A stretch of DNA of 64,000 bases from Coix lacryma-jobi var. lacryma-jobi (Eukaryota > Streptophyta > Magnoliopsida > Poales > Poaceae): contig CM019831.1 in assembly GCA_009763385.1 (NCBI GenBank), positions 17,510,080 to 17,574,079 on the forward strand. Direction: 5' to 3'. Below the pieces are notes generated by a model. The model was not told the origin of the DNA and did not search any database. It saw nothing but the letters and a program-made list of their open reading frames with translations. Shown in pieces: positions 1-11,988 of this stretch. Within the stretch, counting starts at the first letter, position 1; every line of letters starts with the position of its first letter. A program made the position numbers and the translations under genes.

Positions 1-2356
1 CTTTTACAGGGACTAAAAAACACATAGAAATATTCCAAAATCACTTGCCTTTTAGCAGCCGCACTAAAGAAACACCTAACATAGAATATTCCAACAACAC
101 AAGGAAAATGAAGAAATTTAAAGAAAAAAGAAAGATATAAAATTCAGTTACTAAGAAAATAGTTGCATTGCTAGACACACATATAATCATTATCACATAT
201 ATAAATAAACTACGAAAAACTCATACTTTGGACAGTAATTTGCACTGAACATTAGATTCAATATGGAATTCTTCAGTTTTGGTATGAACAATGATGTATT
301 ACTCTATCACTCAAGCCTCATGAACTCAAGAAGAGCAATAGACAAACTAACAAGTTGCTAAAGGAGACATACCATGATGCACCATCATAGTTTGTAATTA
401 CTAGCTAACATATTCGTCAAAGTAAATGGGATACAAATACAATGTTGACCTAGACACACATTTTTTCCTCCATCTCATTTAGGGTGTTGGCTAACTATCT
501 CCAATTTCAAAGAACCATAACAGCACATCTCCAAATTCCCTACACCATAGCATCATAGCTCTATAGCTAGCTGCTGCTGGATATTATCTTAGTAGTTGAC
601 GAACTCTACTTTCGTGAACAGCTACCATGAATGAGGCTGGAGGGTAGTGTCACCATTAGACTGCAAAAGGCAGAGCAAGAGTTACCACAAGTATCCAAAA
701 TAGCAACAATGACTCTTTTCTTTTCTCTAGCTAGAGCATAGCATTTTCATCCTAGGCTGTGGAGCTTCATGATAAAATAATTATCAATGGCTCTGTGTTA
801 ACATGTCATCTAATGAATAGTTAGAGTTTGGTTGCACCATTCATACTGTTGTCTAGTTGTAGTACTTGGCGGTTGCTAAATACCAAAGAAAAGTTTAGCG
901 GTGACAAATTTAGAAGGAGTAAGTGCAAACCTTTACCATAGTTTCTATAGGAATATTCGGTAACACATACTAGCCACATGGGGGTTACAATAGCGTTCGA
1001 GAATTTCATAACAGGATCCTCTGGATCAAATGGCTCCATTCAAGCACAACAATCCCAAACCAGCTAAATGGCCTGATTCTAGGTGATCAAACACAACCTT
1101 AGTCCAACAAGCGTCCCCTAGCAATGTTGACTAGATATGATCACTGCTTAGATATAAGGTAATCCAAGTTAATCCATTGCAGGTAATGGAGATATCTGTT
1201 TATCCAACGATATTATGCTCCAGACAAGAGACTCTACTAAAAATATTCTCAACTGATACCATGAACCATGGTTCATTTTCCTTCTCTATAACACTAAAAC
1301 CAATGAATAGGGCAACCAAATGAGGAGCCCCCCCAAATCTGATAACATGGAGATCAGTATGACAGAAACAAGCATATATAGCCTCCATCTTCAGTTTTTT
1401 TTCTTCTCATTTAGCTACTTTGCAGACAAAGAAAAGTAGGATAACAGATGCATTGATCCCTAGACTAGCAAAGTAACGAATCTAAGAAAATGACCCAAAG
1501 GTATACTATTATGAATATTGGCCTGAACCTTTTGGAATCATGTTGGTGGTTAGGCAGCTTTACTGACAACCATAAACAGTGAGAGAGAAAGGAAATTTAG
1601 CATAATCATATCGCTTATGTTGCCGTTCAGACAGTGGACCGTTGAGTAGTAGTCAATTTGACATGATGCTTCTCAAACATGAGTTTCATCTTAGCCTATG
1701 TAGGTGCAACACACTAAAATGGTGAGGAGAGAGTTGTTACTCACCAACATTGTGTTCATGAGTGATGGTCTCCTCCTTGAGCTCCCTTGTCTTCTTCTTT
1801 GACTATCAAAACAAAATACAGTCATTTGTCAGTTCACTGTGATAGAACTAATATGAATATATATAGGAAAGGCACGAAGCATGGAAAGATAAAATAAAAA
1901 CAAACTAAGTACTTACTGCAGGAACTAGGTACTGTCACTTGTCCAGACACTAATCAAAAAAATTCGTCTATAAATAAATGCTGAAATGAGTGGACAATGG
2001 AGACTAGCAAGGCCTCAACTCATTTGCATCAATGATACAACAACCTGATCTTTTATTTTTGCTTAGTTTTGGATCACCGCTAAGAAATTAATCTAATAGT
2101 TGATAGCCTAATCCATGCGTCATAGTGATCATGGACTACAATTTGTCAAACAGTGCAGAGGCCCAATCCAGCTCAAGTGATTAGCAACAACACACAAATA
2201 GCCCTCTAGATGCACTAGTCCTGCAGGAAAGGCATATCTAGATCTGGGAGTACAAGCCCTAATTCTTGCATGGACAAATGCATGATTTGTTGCAAGTCCA
2301 CAACGATCAAGAATCTGGTATATGATCTGGTAAAGGCACAAAGCACCTAAATCTTT
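1..2356. other. No gene recognised; AT-rich intergenic DNA
   Basis: All open frames here are short, lack recognisable motifs and have low-complexity composition. I saw no clean terminal inverted repeat, LTR, tRNA-like fold or exon chain. Text such as the CT-rich stretch near 1780-1800 could be exon or UTR sequence of a gene outside the window, but nothing supports that. Confidence 0.5.
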
Positions 2357-2937
2357 CACCTTGGGTGTTCGGTTTAAACCGACAGTTCGGTTTGTTTGGT
2401 TTTCCATAACTTCGGTTTCTAAGAAAACATGACCGATCGGTTCCCAAAAATACCAGAAACCAACTATTTTGGTTTCGGTTTTCTAGTTCAGTTTTTTGGT
2501 TTAAACTGTACAAACCGATGAAAACAGAAGTCGTGGGTGGCCTCGTGCCTTTGCCTGCGGCCCTTGCCTGATGCCTGATGGATGATGGGTCATGGTTGAA
2601 TGATTCTTGGGCTATTTGCCTATTGCCTATTGGGCTAACTGGGTTGATTGCCTAATTGGCTAAAGGCCTAAAGCTAACATCGGACTAGGAACCAGGGAGT
2701 ACACAGTACAGGGACCAGGGAGTCACGACTCGAGTATTGCTTGTGTAGCTGTGTTACGCCTGATAACATCGGTTCTCCGGTTGTTCGGTTTGGCTTGCTA
2801 TAGAAAACCGAACACCGAAGCCGAACACCGAACTGTGTACAAACCAAAACCGACACCGAACCGAATAACTAAAAAACTGACATTTCGGCTCGGTTTCGGT
2901 TCGGTGTTCGGTTTTCGGTGAAAATGTGCCCAGGGTG
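2357..2937. mobile_element. hAT-like non-autonomous DNA element rich in CGGTTCGGTT motifs
   Basis: The segment starts CACCTTGGGTG and ends with the near-inverse of it (GTGCCCAGGGTG), so it has short imperfect terminal inverted repeats. Both ends carry clusters of CGGTT / AACCG motifs in opposite orientation, a pattern common in subterminal regions of plant hAT elements. The flanks both contain AAATCTT, which may be remains of an 8-bp target duplication, but I could not align an exact one. No transposase reading frame is present. Class assignment is inference. Confidence 0.45.
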
Positions 2938-3964
2938 ATAAATCTTGCACTACAAATATATGCTTCAATTATTTCTTACTCGATTTCTACTATTGTCCTC
3001 CCTGCCTTGTCATCTATATTTGGTACAACAACCAATGACTCAACATCAATAACTTTGCTTTGAGTTCCAGTTGCACTCCTTTTGTCCTCATTAGCTGCTT
3101 TACATCATCCAAATCTTCAACTCCATTGATAGAAAGGTTAATATGGTTAGGGTGCATTCAATTTCTTTTCTGCTTAGCATTTCCCGTGGGTTTTAGCACA
3201 AGTTAACCTTCTCGAGACTCTAGTGGTTTCCAATGCTCAATAGAATACTAGTCTAGGTCACTTGCACGTACAAAGTTTAAGTTGAACATATGTCACTTTA
3301 GACATAGCTCCTATCTTGAATGTGAGCCACAGAACTGGGTAATGTAGGGAATGAAGTCCAAACTTAGATTTAGCTTTGCAATCTGGGCTAGCCTCTAAAA
3401 CATCCAGTTCCTCCAACTCCATTATGCACATGATTTATACTTATGGACACAATAGAGAATTCCTTTTTATGAAACTAGGGGGGCCCATGCCCCTATAGGT
3501 ACACAATAGGGAATCTTCTATTACATTGAACATCTTAAGAAACATTAGTGGTTCAGATAGTGAGCCAAGGAACACCATGGAACATCCCACTGATAGTGAA
3601 TTGTTAATATAAGTTCATACCAACCTTGGATGCATGGCAACATAGCATCGATAACTGAAGGCTCCCTTAGTGCACTGATGAGATGATAATGTCATTGAAA
3701 TCATTTACGCATGAGCCTCGAATACATTACTTCAATTATTGCTAAAATACTTTCAAGAAAGAAAAAAAATATGTATTGAGCGGCATCCTTGTGGCTTAAC
3801 CAACATGAGAACAAGTAACCTATGCCATGATCATCAATCTTCCTTAGGAAAATGCCTTATATGTTTGTCTTTCACATCTAAATCTATCAACTTTCCTAAC
3901 CTAAACTCTTCATGTGGAAGCTCAAGAGTTTGTGTGAAACGTATAATCATCATTGCCAGATTCA
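2938..3964. other. No feature recognised
   Basis: AT-rich sequence with only short open frames. A short GGGGGGCCCATGCCCC stretch near 3479 resembles the AGGGGCATATGCCCCC motif inside the direct repeats further downstream, so part of it may belong to the same repeat family. Confidence 0.4.
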
Positions 3965-4270
3965 CTATGTTCTTAATGTTTGGTGGAGCCTACTAAATCA
4001 AGTCTTGTTAATGCTCAAACACTTTATAAAAATCATTTCACTTTTGCAAATCTATAAATTGTCCGAACCTTTGATATCCAAAATGATAGACAGACAAATA
4101 TTTGAAAGGAAGAATATGACTATAGCAAATTGTAGCTGGTCGGAGGTGGAGTCTGCTAACTCGAGTCATGTTAATGCACAAACACTTTAGAGAAATCATT
4201 TCACTTTTGCAAATCTATTAAATTGTCCCAACCTTTGATATCTAATGACAAATTGACAAACATTTTGAAA
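3965..4270 (+). repeat. Imperfect tandem duplication, unit about 170 bp
   Basis: The stretch with TTAATGCTCAAACACTTT, CACTTTTGCAAATCTAT and ATTTGAAAGGAAGA near 3998-4115 recurs with substitutions near 4168-4275. Both units begin with a GGTGGAG(C/T)CT(A/G)CTAA stretch. The second unit runs directly into the 400-bp direct repeat that starts at 4214. Confidence 0.6.
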
Positions 4271-4617
4271 GGAAGAGTCTCTCTACGGTAACATTGTTTT
4301 TACCCTAGGGGCATATGCCCCCTTGTGAAGAGGTTCAGGTTGGGGAGGGTTAGTCTCTAGGTTTTACAATGCTATGAAAAATATGATGTTGATGCTACAC
4401 CTAAATTAAGCATGTTCCTAGTACAAACAAACTTTTCACTATCAATTTAGAAACAAGAAATTGCATCATCAAAAGATTTACTTGCCACTAGGACACATAA
4501 ACACGATTTAGATTGAGTTTGCAATTTATCACCATATGCCTATAGGTGATGATATTCCTATCAATTAGACTACACAAGCATATATTTTTCTTTTAAAAAA
4601 TGTGCAATAGCAAAGGT
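4214..4617 (+). repeat. Direct repeat A, copy 1
   Basis: This block matches 7445-7852 almost base for base, with scattered substitutions and small indels. Shared marks include GAGTCTCTCTACG, the palindrome-like AGGGGCATATGCCCCC, and TATTTTTCTTTT near the right end. After about 4617 this copy continues with sequence like 8517-8572, whereas copy 2 continues differently. The two copies therefore have different right-hand junctions. Confidence 0.75.
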
Positions 4618-4665
4618 TCTTAATTCTAATCAAAAGGAAAAGGAGCCATATTGTACAATTTCTAG
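4618..4665 (+). repeat. Orphan start of the 430-bp tandem monomer
   Basis: The sequence around GGAAAAGGAGCCATA at 4636 matches the beginning of the monomers at 8541, 8953 and 9399. The match stops at TTTCTAG, after which the sequence becomes unrelated and GC-rich (CCACGCGGCGCAACGG). This is a junction between a monomer fragment and foreign DNA. Confidence 0.65.
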
Positions 4666-7444
4666 CTCCACGCGGCGCAACGGTAGACTCCACGATGGCA
4701 AGGATAAAGACGCCCGGATCGGAGTTCGCGGGCTCTGAGGCGGCGGTGGCATTAGTTAGCCAATCTGTCTGAAAAATTAAAGTTCTTTAAGACAGTACTA
4801 ATTTGCATTTTAGGTTTTGAATTACACATTTTTTAGGCCAAACAGTAATTTTGTAGTTTAACAAATCCAGAAGTAGGATCTTGCTACAATGCCAATATTT
4901 CAAAGTATGCAAGTTCCATCACACTAGGTTTGATCACTTCATAGGCAGTGTTTGCTCCTTTTTTTTTTTCTGCTAATAATAGCCTAATGCAAATAATACC
5001 AGGGTATTTGAGAAATCATTGATAAAGAAACTGTAAGTTGAATAATGGACTTGAAGAAACAAATTCTTAGATCAGGTGGGTTCGTGCTTTACTCTTTCTG
5101 GTTCAGACTATTTTAGTTTGTGAGTGAACTTTTCACCATTACTTTCTACAGCCTTATATGGTTCTATGTAACCTAGCCAATCCAAATGGATTTGTTCAGT
5201 AGTATTGTTGTATAAGAGATAGATTATCTAACAAACCAATACTTTTATTTGAGGAATGACAGTATTGACTGTATTAATGGTTAAGCATTATCTGGGCCAT
5301 GTGTTTGATGCTATATGTGGCCCATGGATATACTGATTTAGCATTTGAGGCTACTCCAAACATTGGTCACAAAAGTGATGTTATTCCGCTTGCTACTTCA
5401 TGGCTTTCTTTAGTTTTTACTTAAGATCCTCTTGCAAGACAGTTAAAAAATTACAAGGCACTATGTGGAGGCCATGTGACTACTTTTATAGATACATTTA
5501 CATAATATGCTATAGAGACAAACTGTCACTTCACTTGTCACTTGTTGTAGATCATGAGGATAAACAGGAAAAACATGTGAGTGATAGTGTCGTTTCAATT
5601 CATGACCATTTTTAGCGCAAAGAAAAAGTATGGCTAGGTGGCGTCCACCACATGCCAAGCCTCCTTTTGTGGATTTGTAGCTAGGTATTGGGGAATCCAA
5701 TGATGAGGGAATCCCCTGTCGTTTCTTGCCCTAGAAAGAGTAGGTGAAGAAAAATATGCGCTTTTAATAAGGTATTGGTGTTTCTGACCAGCATGGTCGC
5801 AAATTTACTTGAAGGAAACATGAATTCGAAATACATATGGAATGGGAGAAATATTCACCATTATCTAGAATTTTGGGGGTAGTTGTAGTTCATACTTTTC
5901 CTGCAATAACTAGAGCTAACTTGTGTGATTTTGTTATCTAAGTTTGTGACTTAAATGAGTTGTGTCCAGACTCCAAAAATCAGAAATGAGGCTGATGAGA
6001 TACTAAAAGTATGGATTAGGCAACAATGCATCTCTCCCAACGATAACATCTGTAAGAGGTAAGCTTTTATTTTGACCTCAAATTGATTTGCATTTTTTTA
6101 TTCTGACGCTAGCTAATTTTGTCTACCTAATTCTTAGTTTTTTATTTGTAGGAGGTGCATTAAATATTGCAATGACAGATTTATATTGCATGGCTGGCAA
6201 CTGGGACCATCTTATAACCCTTCTACTCCAAATAGCGGAATGCATGTGCCATTACCATTCACGCCTTATTCATTTTTAAGACGAGTGAGAATGCTTATCA
6301 GTTTAACTAAAGGTTCTTTAGCTCACTATTCTCTTCCTACATTAGAAAGTCTCATTCCCCATTGCATAATAATTATATGATATAGAATCCTCTGCGATGT
6401 TCCTTTTTCTTATATAAGTTGGTGATTTTCAAGGGCATGCTATTTTCTTTTATGAAAACTAAATGTTTTTCTGCATTTCCTAATGAACTCCTTCTTGTGT
6501 TGTAAAGCCTAGAGCATTTGAAAGAGGTAAAACTCATATATGTATTGTATTAGTATATACTTGGGATTTAGGAGACTGCCATAGCGTTCTCACTATGCTT
6601 TCATACTCTTGGCACCTTGAAATTAGGCGTGTAATGCTGGGATTACTACACTATCAAAAACAAATCGAGTTATACGCATTTGGCTTAATGATTAAACATA
6701 ATTTTAAAAGAGCAAAGATGCTTTCACATAGATTATGCTGGTTAATTTGGTTTAGACAATTTAAACTCTCTCTTTATTGGCCCTGCAGGACAAAGTTAAC
6801 GAGTGGTTGAAGTGGAAAAGGAAGCACAGGTAGTGGATACTCCATTGATCTCTTGTTTGATTTTGGTGTTTGTGTGGATCTTGGGTTGTGAAAATATATT
6901 ATGAGAGTCAATTTGATGGGTTGAACGACAATTTGTTGGGATAATCTTGAGGTTTTGACTGCAAAGCATATTGATTCCTGAGCTCCAGGTGGAATTTTCC
7001 TGAAGAATGTGTTTGGAGCAAGGTTGAGCCGCCAGCCACGAGATCGAGGGGGACAACAAAGTTGGGATAGGTGGTCTTGCTTGATCCTTGTTTATAATCA
7101 GGGTCTAGATTTGTTATGGATTCTTTTCCTGAATTACTATGATTTCAAAAGGTGGTCTCTAGTTTCAAATTTGCAGATATGATTACTATATCTATTGGAG
7201 AAATTCATCAAGGACATGTCCATTTTGAAAGAGTTTTGTGAGTCAATCTTATTTGTTATTGTTTATCTTCCAAATTGAAGAGTTCGTTCGTTGAAAAGCA
7301 TCAAGCAACATATATGTCACATGAACCCTTATGTCTTGATTTTTACAAATACGGGTAGGATGGTAACTGCAAACAAGCTAGAGAATGGCTATTAAAAACA
7401 AAATATTTTGTAGACAGTGTGTGTCGCACGTGCATGTTCACTAG
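4666..7444. mobile_element. Insert between the direct repeats, with a Helitron-like 3' end
   Basis: No protein domain is recognisable. Open frames such as 5400-5615 and 6595-6810 are short and without motifs. The right boundary is notable: the 8-bp palindrome GCACGTGC (7426-7433) is followed after a short spacer by CTAG at 7441-7444 and then T. A hairpin plus CTRR-T is the usual 3' end of plant Helitrons. I could not identify a matching 5' TC end, and no Rep/helicase is present. The Helitron call is tentative; the segment could equally be unrelated DNA between two repeat copies. Confidence 0.3.
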
Positions 7445-7852
7445 TCTATTAAATTGTACCCAACCTTTGATATCCCATAACAAATTGACAAACATTTTGA
7501 AAGGAAGAGTCTCTCTACGATAACATTGTTTTTACCCTAGGGGCATATGCCCCCTTGTGAAGAGGTTCAGGTTGGGGAGGGTTAGCCTCTAGGTTTTACA
7601 ATGCTATAAAAATATGATATTTATGCTACACCTAAATTAAGCATGTTCTAGTACAAACAAACTTTTCACTATCGATTTAGAACAAGAAATTGCATCATCA
7701 AAGGATTTACTTGCTACTAGGACACATAAACACGATTTAGATTGAGTTTGAAATTTATCACCATATGCCTATATATAGGTGATGATATTCCTATCAATTA
7801 GACTACACAAGCATATATTTTTTTCTTTTTAAAGAATGTGCAATGGCAAAGG
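7445..7852 (+). repeat. Direct repeat A, copy 2
   Basis: This is the second copy of the block at 4214-4617. Its left boundary coincides with the base after the Helitron-like CTAG end. In copy 1 the same first base is preceded by GCAAA, so an A|T insertion site fits. The right end runs into sequence not found after copy 1. Confidence 0.75.
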
Positions 7853-8200
7853 TTCCAGATAGACCAGTTCTTTAGTTTCTATATATTAGATGGTGGACAA
7901 AGATTAGCAATACTGAAAGCTATTGTAAGGAGTGGGCATTGTGAATCCAAGTTGTTCAACACTAAACGGTAAACAACTTGTCAACCTTTTTTGTGTTTAT
8001 GCATTTTACGAGGTGTTTAAACAAGTAAATAGGCTAAATGATTCTGTATAGTAACACTATATATATTTATGTGCGTGTGTAAAAATCAAACATGCTAAAA
8101 GATATACCTATCTACACATGCAAAAAAAAGTATTCTACCAAATAACTTTATGGAGAAAACTAAATCCCACACCACCTAATATACTTATGGTGTCAATTAG

Positions 8201-8270
8201 TTGGGTGCCAAATGTGGTAGCGTTAAAACTCCTACTTGGGTGCCAAATGTGGTAGTGTTAATCCTCCTAC
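8201..8270 (+). repeat. 35-bp tandem duplication
   Basis: TTGGGTGCCAAATGTGGTAG is present at 8201 and again at 8236, each followed by a GTTAA...CTCCTAC stretch, with a few substitutions between units. Confidence 0.75.
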
Positions 8271-9735
8271 TAAAGGACAGTGTTCTCTTTCGTGCTACAA
8301 AGAAGAGTGGCCATTATCTCTGCCACACCCACGAGGCTTGACATGTCTTGTGTGCAACCTGAACACGAGCAGTCAATTGAAAGCCTCTTGCTGCTACGAC
8401 GCGAGTGATCCACCACACATGCATATTGTTCCAGAAGGCTGCCTCGAGGGACTGTTTGTTACCTCAAGAAGAGAACTGTAAAAATTGCACGACCCGCACC
8501 TTCATACTACAAGTGGCTCTTAATTCTCATATAAAATTAAGGAAAAGGAGCCATACTGTACAATTTCTAGAGTGATTCCATGATCTTGTTTTAGGTTTTA
8601 AATGGTTAACAGAAACAAAGCTATAGATATGCAAAGATAAAGGCACGTGCATGATGCAAAGGATTGTGTTTCCGTTCATGCTGCAAAGAAGAGTGGCCAC
8701 CATCTCTGCGACACCCATGTGGCTTGGCATTGCCTGCCTGGTGCGCAGTGCATGCGACGCCGAGCAGCCAATCAAAAGCTTCCTGGCATCGTGACCGCGA
8801 GTGGAACACCATGCACACTCTCTGCAAGGCTACCTGGGGCCTGGGGGACTGTTGTTACTTGAAGAAGTAAACCAAAAAATTGTAAGGCTCCTGCGTGATT
8901 GTCGCGCTGCACTACATCGTGTACTACAAGTGGTTCTCAATTTGCATCAGAAGTAAAAGGAGCCATCCCATGCATTACCACAGCAGTTAGAGCATACATG
9001 CTTAATGCTTTGGCTCTATGATTCTATGATCTTGTTTTAGGTTTCGAATGGTCAACAAAAACAAAGCTGTAGAGACACAAGGATAAAAGGCATGCATGTG
9101 CATGCTACAAATTAAAGGATGGCGGTCCCGTTCATGTTGCAAAGAAGAGTGGCCACCATCTCTGCCACACCCACATGACATGCCTTGTTTGGTGCGCAAC
9201 ACAACGCCAAGCGGCCAATCGAAGTTCGAAGCCTCTTGTTGCTGTGAACACGAGTAACCCACCCCACACGCTGCTCTGCAAGGTTACTCAGGGGTTGTTT
9301 GTTACCTGAAGAAGTAAACTGAAAAAAACTGCAAAGCCCCTGTATGACTGCCTGCTGCACTGCATCATACTACGAGTGGTTCTCAATTCGCAACTAAAGG
9401 AAAAGGAGCCATCCGGTGGAATTACCACAGCGGTTAGAGTATACTTGCTTTGGCTCAATGATTCCATGATCTTTTTTTTATGTTTCAAATGATCAACATA
9501 AATAGAGTTGTAGAGACACAAAGATAAAAAAGGCATATGTGCGCATGCTGCAAAGGATGGCAGTCTTGTTCATGCTGCAAAGGAGAGTGGCCACCATCTC
9601 TGTCACATCCACGTGGCTTGCCTTGTTTGATGCACAACATGACGTCGAGCAGCCAATTTAAAGGCCCCTACCACCGCGACCACGAGTAACCCACCATGCA
9701 CGCTGCCCGCAAGGCAGCCATATTGGGATTGTTTG
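8270..9735 (+). repeat. Tandem array of about 410-450-bp units (two full, two partial)
   Basis: Each unit carries GGAAAAGGAGCCAT (8541, 8953, 9399), then a GATTCTATGATCTTGTTTTAGG-like stretch, a GAGTGGCCACCATCTCTG block, a CGAGTAACCCACC-like block and GTTTGTTACCTGAAGAAG. The spacing between unit starts is about 412 and 446 bp. A first partial unit (8270-8540) and a last partial unit (9399-9735) flank the two full ones. Units differ by many substitutions, so the array is not recent. The open frames inside are not conserved between units, so coding is unlikely. Confidence 0.8.
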
Positions 9736-10013
9736 TTACAGTGATCTTCAAAAATATTATACATAGTTCAAGACGATGAATTAACCTTTTATAAAAAAAT
9801 GTACAAATAGTTTTTCAAAATTTTGTATAATATTTTTGAATAAATATACATATAAGAAAATACTAAATTCAAATTTAATATTATAAATCATAGATTTTTA
9901 AACCAGAGAATATGAATCTACTTTCATTTTTTAAAATAATTGTCTATGTTTTTCTAGAGTTTGGAACTATGATGCAGAGCATGATTTTAGAAAACACATG
10001 AAGTTTGGAATTA
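9736..10013. other. AT-rich spacer, no feature recognised
   Basis: A run of A/T-rich sequence between the end of the tandem array and a MITE, without inverted repeats or coding signal. Confidence 0.4.
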
Positions 10014-10015
10014 TA

Positions 10016-10270
10016 CTCCCTCCGTCCATAAAAACATGCAATTATGAGATCCGTGCCAGTCAAGGTGATTCAAGTTTGACCAAGATTACAATAAAAGATA
10101 TTAATATTTATGTCATCAAATAAAATTATTATGAAAAATAATCTATTTTTAATCTAATGGTATATTTTTGTATCAAGAATGTTAATACTTTTTTATATAA
10201 TTTCGGTCAAAGTTCTAAATGTTTGACTCCTCGATAAGCGAGAATTGCATGTTTTGTTGGACGGAGAGAG
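10016..10270. mobile_element. Stowaway-like MITE
   Basis: The element begins CTCCCTCCGTCC and ends with the inverse complement GGACGGAGAGAG, with the terminal inverted repeat extending over about 30 bp (both ends include an ATGCAATT(A/C)T-type stretch). It is flanked by TA on both sides (10014-10015 and 10271-10272), the target of Tc1/mariner-type elements. At 255 bp with an AT-rich core and no ORF, it is non-autonomous. Confidence 0.9.
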
Positions 10271-10471
10271 TATATATGAGTCCATCCAAACTGCCTTTCT
10301 ACTCAATCATGTGCTCTCGATGCATGCATAGGCCAACGACGGTGACGGCGACGACAAACAAGGAAGCGGACACGTCTATTCGGAATTCTAGATGATGTCA
10401 GACGCGTCACAGATGTCGGTCTAGAGTCCAAAAAGTCACACGCTAGTTGCCATTGGTGTGGTCCAATAACA

Positions 10472-10838
10472 TGTGTTTGTTTGGAGGATGATATGGGTTG
10501 GGTTCGACCCAACTTAGTTTTCTGGGTTGAGTTGAACTCATATCTTGTTTGGTTGGTAGGTTGAGTCAATTCTAGTTTTATGTTTGGTTGAGAAAATATT
10601 TGTAATTGGGTGGGGTCATTGATATGTGGGCTCCGTTTGTCAGCGCCTCTTCTTTTCTTTTTCAACCTAGTTCAACCCACATGGCCCCCTCCTCGTTTTG
10701 GAGGGATGAGCTAAATCCATATCTAGAGGATATATTTCATCCTAGGTTGATCTAGTTTTACAAACACACAAACCAAACATTAAAATAACCTAGATCGAAT
10801 CCGGGATATTCCGGTTCAACCCAGAAACCAAACACACA
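10472..10838. mobile_element. Probable MITE with TGTGTTTG termini
   Basis: The left end TGTGTTTGTTTGG and the right end AAACCAAACACACA are inverse complements, and GGGTTGAGTTGAACC-like stretches inside both halves can pair. No TSD was clear. The open frame across it on the minus strand (10303-10665) is created by the repeated AACCCA/TGGGTT motifs and is not a gene. Confidence 0.5.
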
Positions 10839-10879
10839 ATTAAGTCTACACTCGTCTTCGTATAATATGCTGCTCTGGA

Positions 10880-11085
10880 GACTGTGATAGATATTGTTAA
10901 TGTATATAGTCAGAGCTTAAAATTAATGTGCCCTGAAGAAAGATGATAGAATTGGTAATGTCTAGAGTCAGAGCTTAAAATTAATGTGCCTTGAAGAAGA
11001 TAGTGATTAGTGTTAGATATTGTTAATGTTAGAGTCAGAGCTTAAAATTAATGTGCCCTGAAGAAGACCGTGATAGATATTGTTA
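10880..11085 (+). repeat. Tandem repeat, three units of about 60-65 bp
   Basis: AGAGCTTAAAATTAATGTGC occurs at about 10912, 10972 and 11036, each followed by CC(or CT)TGAAGAAG and an ATAGATATTGTTAA-like stretch. Confidence 0.8.
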
Positions 11086-11699
11086 ACTAGAAGTATACCC
11101 TGCGCGTTGCCACGGGATTTTCTTAAAAAATATATTATATACATAATATTATTATAATATTTTGTATATTGTGTACATATGTATGAAATTTGACTTGTAT
11201 GTTATCTATTGTATTAGATCTAGTAAAAAATCGCTAAGCTAGTCAAAAAATAATAAAATATTTGATTACTTTATAGAAAAACATGTGTCGAAACAATAAC
11301 ATATGCATATCACTTGTATGCTAATAGATTAAAGGTTTGAAGTATTTTACGTGATAGAGATGTTATAGATATTTTTTAATAAGATATGATATGGACTCAG
11401 TGGAGAATGATGTGGACACCTTGCATGAAGAGAGAAATATTTAATGCGTATTAGCTTTATTAGAGTTATAGATAGATGTACAAACAGAGCTTGAAAATAT
11501 ATTTTTATTTGAAATTTTAAGTGCATTTCTCGACGGTTAAGCTAGACATAGATGCCGAGAAAATTTTTTGGCAGTTTGCACGAGGGGTTGCATGAAGACT
11601 CACGTTGCGGTCTGCAATGATTTATCTCGATTTGTATCTTCTATTTCATACTTTGCCTAGTTTTAAATTTTATTAGGAGAGCATCAAAATCCTAAAGAG
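11086..11699. other. AT-rich intergenic DNA, possible element relic
   Basis: The stretch starts with AAGTATACCCTGCGCGTTGC, a motif resembling the ends of dispersed plant DNA elements, and continues as AT-rich DNA. I found no matching second end, so no element is called. No coding signal is visible. Confidence 0.35.
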
Positions 11700-11988
11700 A
11701 GTCTCACATTTTCGTTACGTCCCACGTTGGGCCCGGCCCAACTGATGCGGACGAGTCGACTCCAACTCCCAAGAGAGTCTCAAAAAAAAAAAAAAACAAA
11801 AAAAACTCTCCAAGACGGGCTGGACCGATCTATATGGGTTCGCCTCCGCCCATATAGATCCAGGCCGCCCCGCCGCCGCCGCATCCTTCAGCCAAGCCAT
11901 CGACAGCTAGGGTTGCGAGACCTCGCTTCCAATCGCTGTAAGCTTCGAGGTTTCCCAGCGAGAAGAAGAAGGATCCGATTTGCCGCGG
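11700..11988 (+). promoter_or_regulatory. 5' flank of unknown-gene copy 1, shared with copy 3
   Basis: The stretch CGTCCCACGTTGGGC...GGCCCAACTGA at about 11718-11740 is matched, with substitutions, on the minus strand at about 55985-55940 upstream of copy 3. The gene-family copies therefore include upstream sequence as well as coding sequence. No convincing TATA box was identified. An A-run at 11781-11794 and a GGGTTCGCCTCCGCCC stretch lie in the presumed leader. Confidence 0.5.

Noticed and set aside
10303..10665. 120-codon minus-strand frame
   Set aside because: Produced by AACCCA-type repeats in a MITE-like segment.
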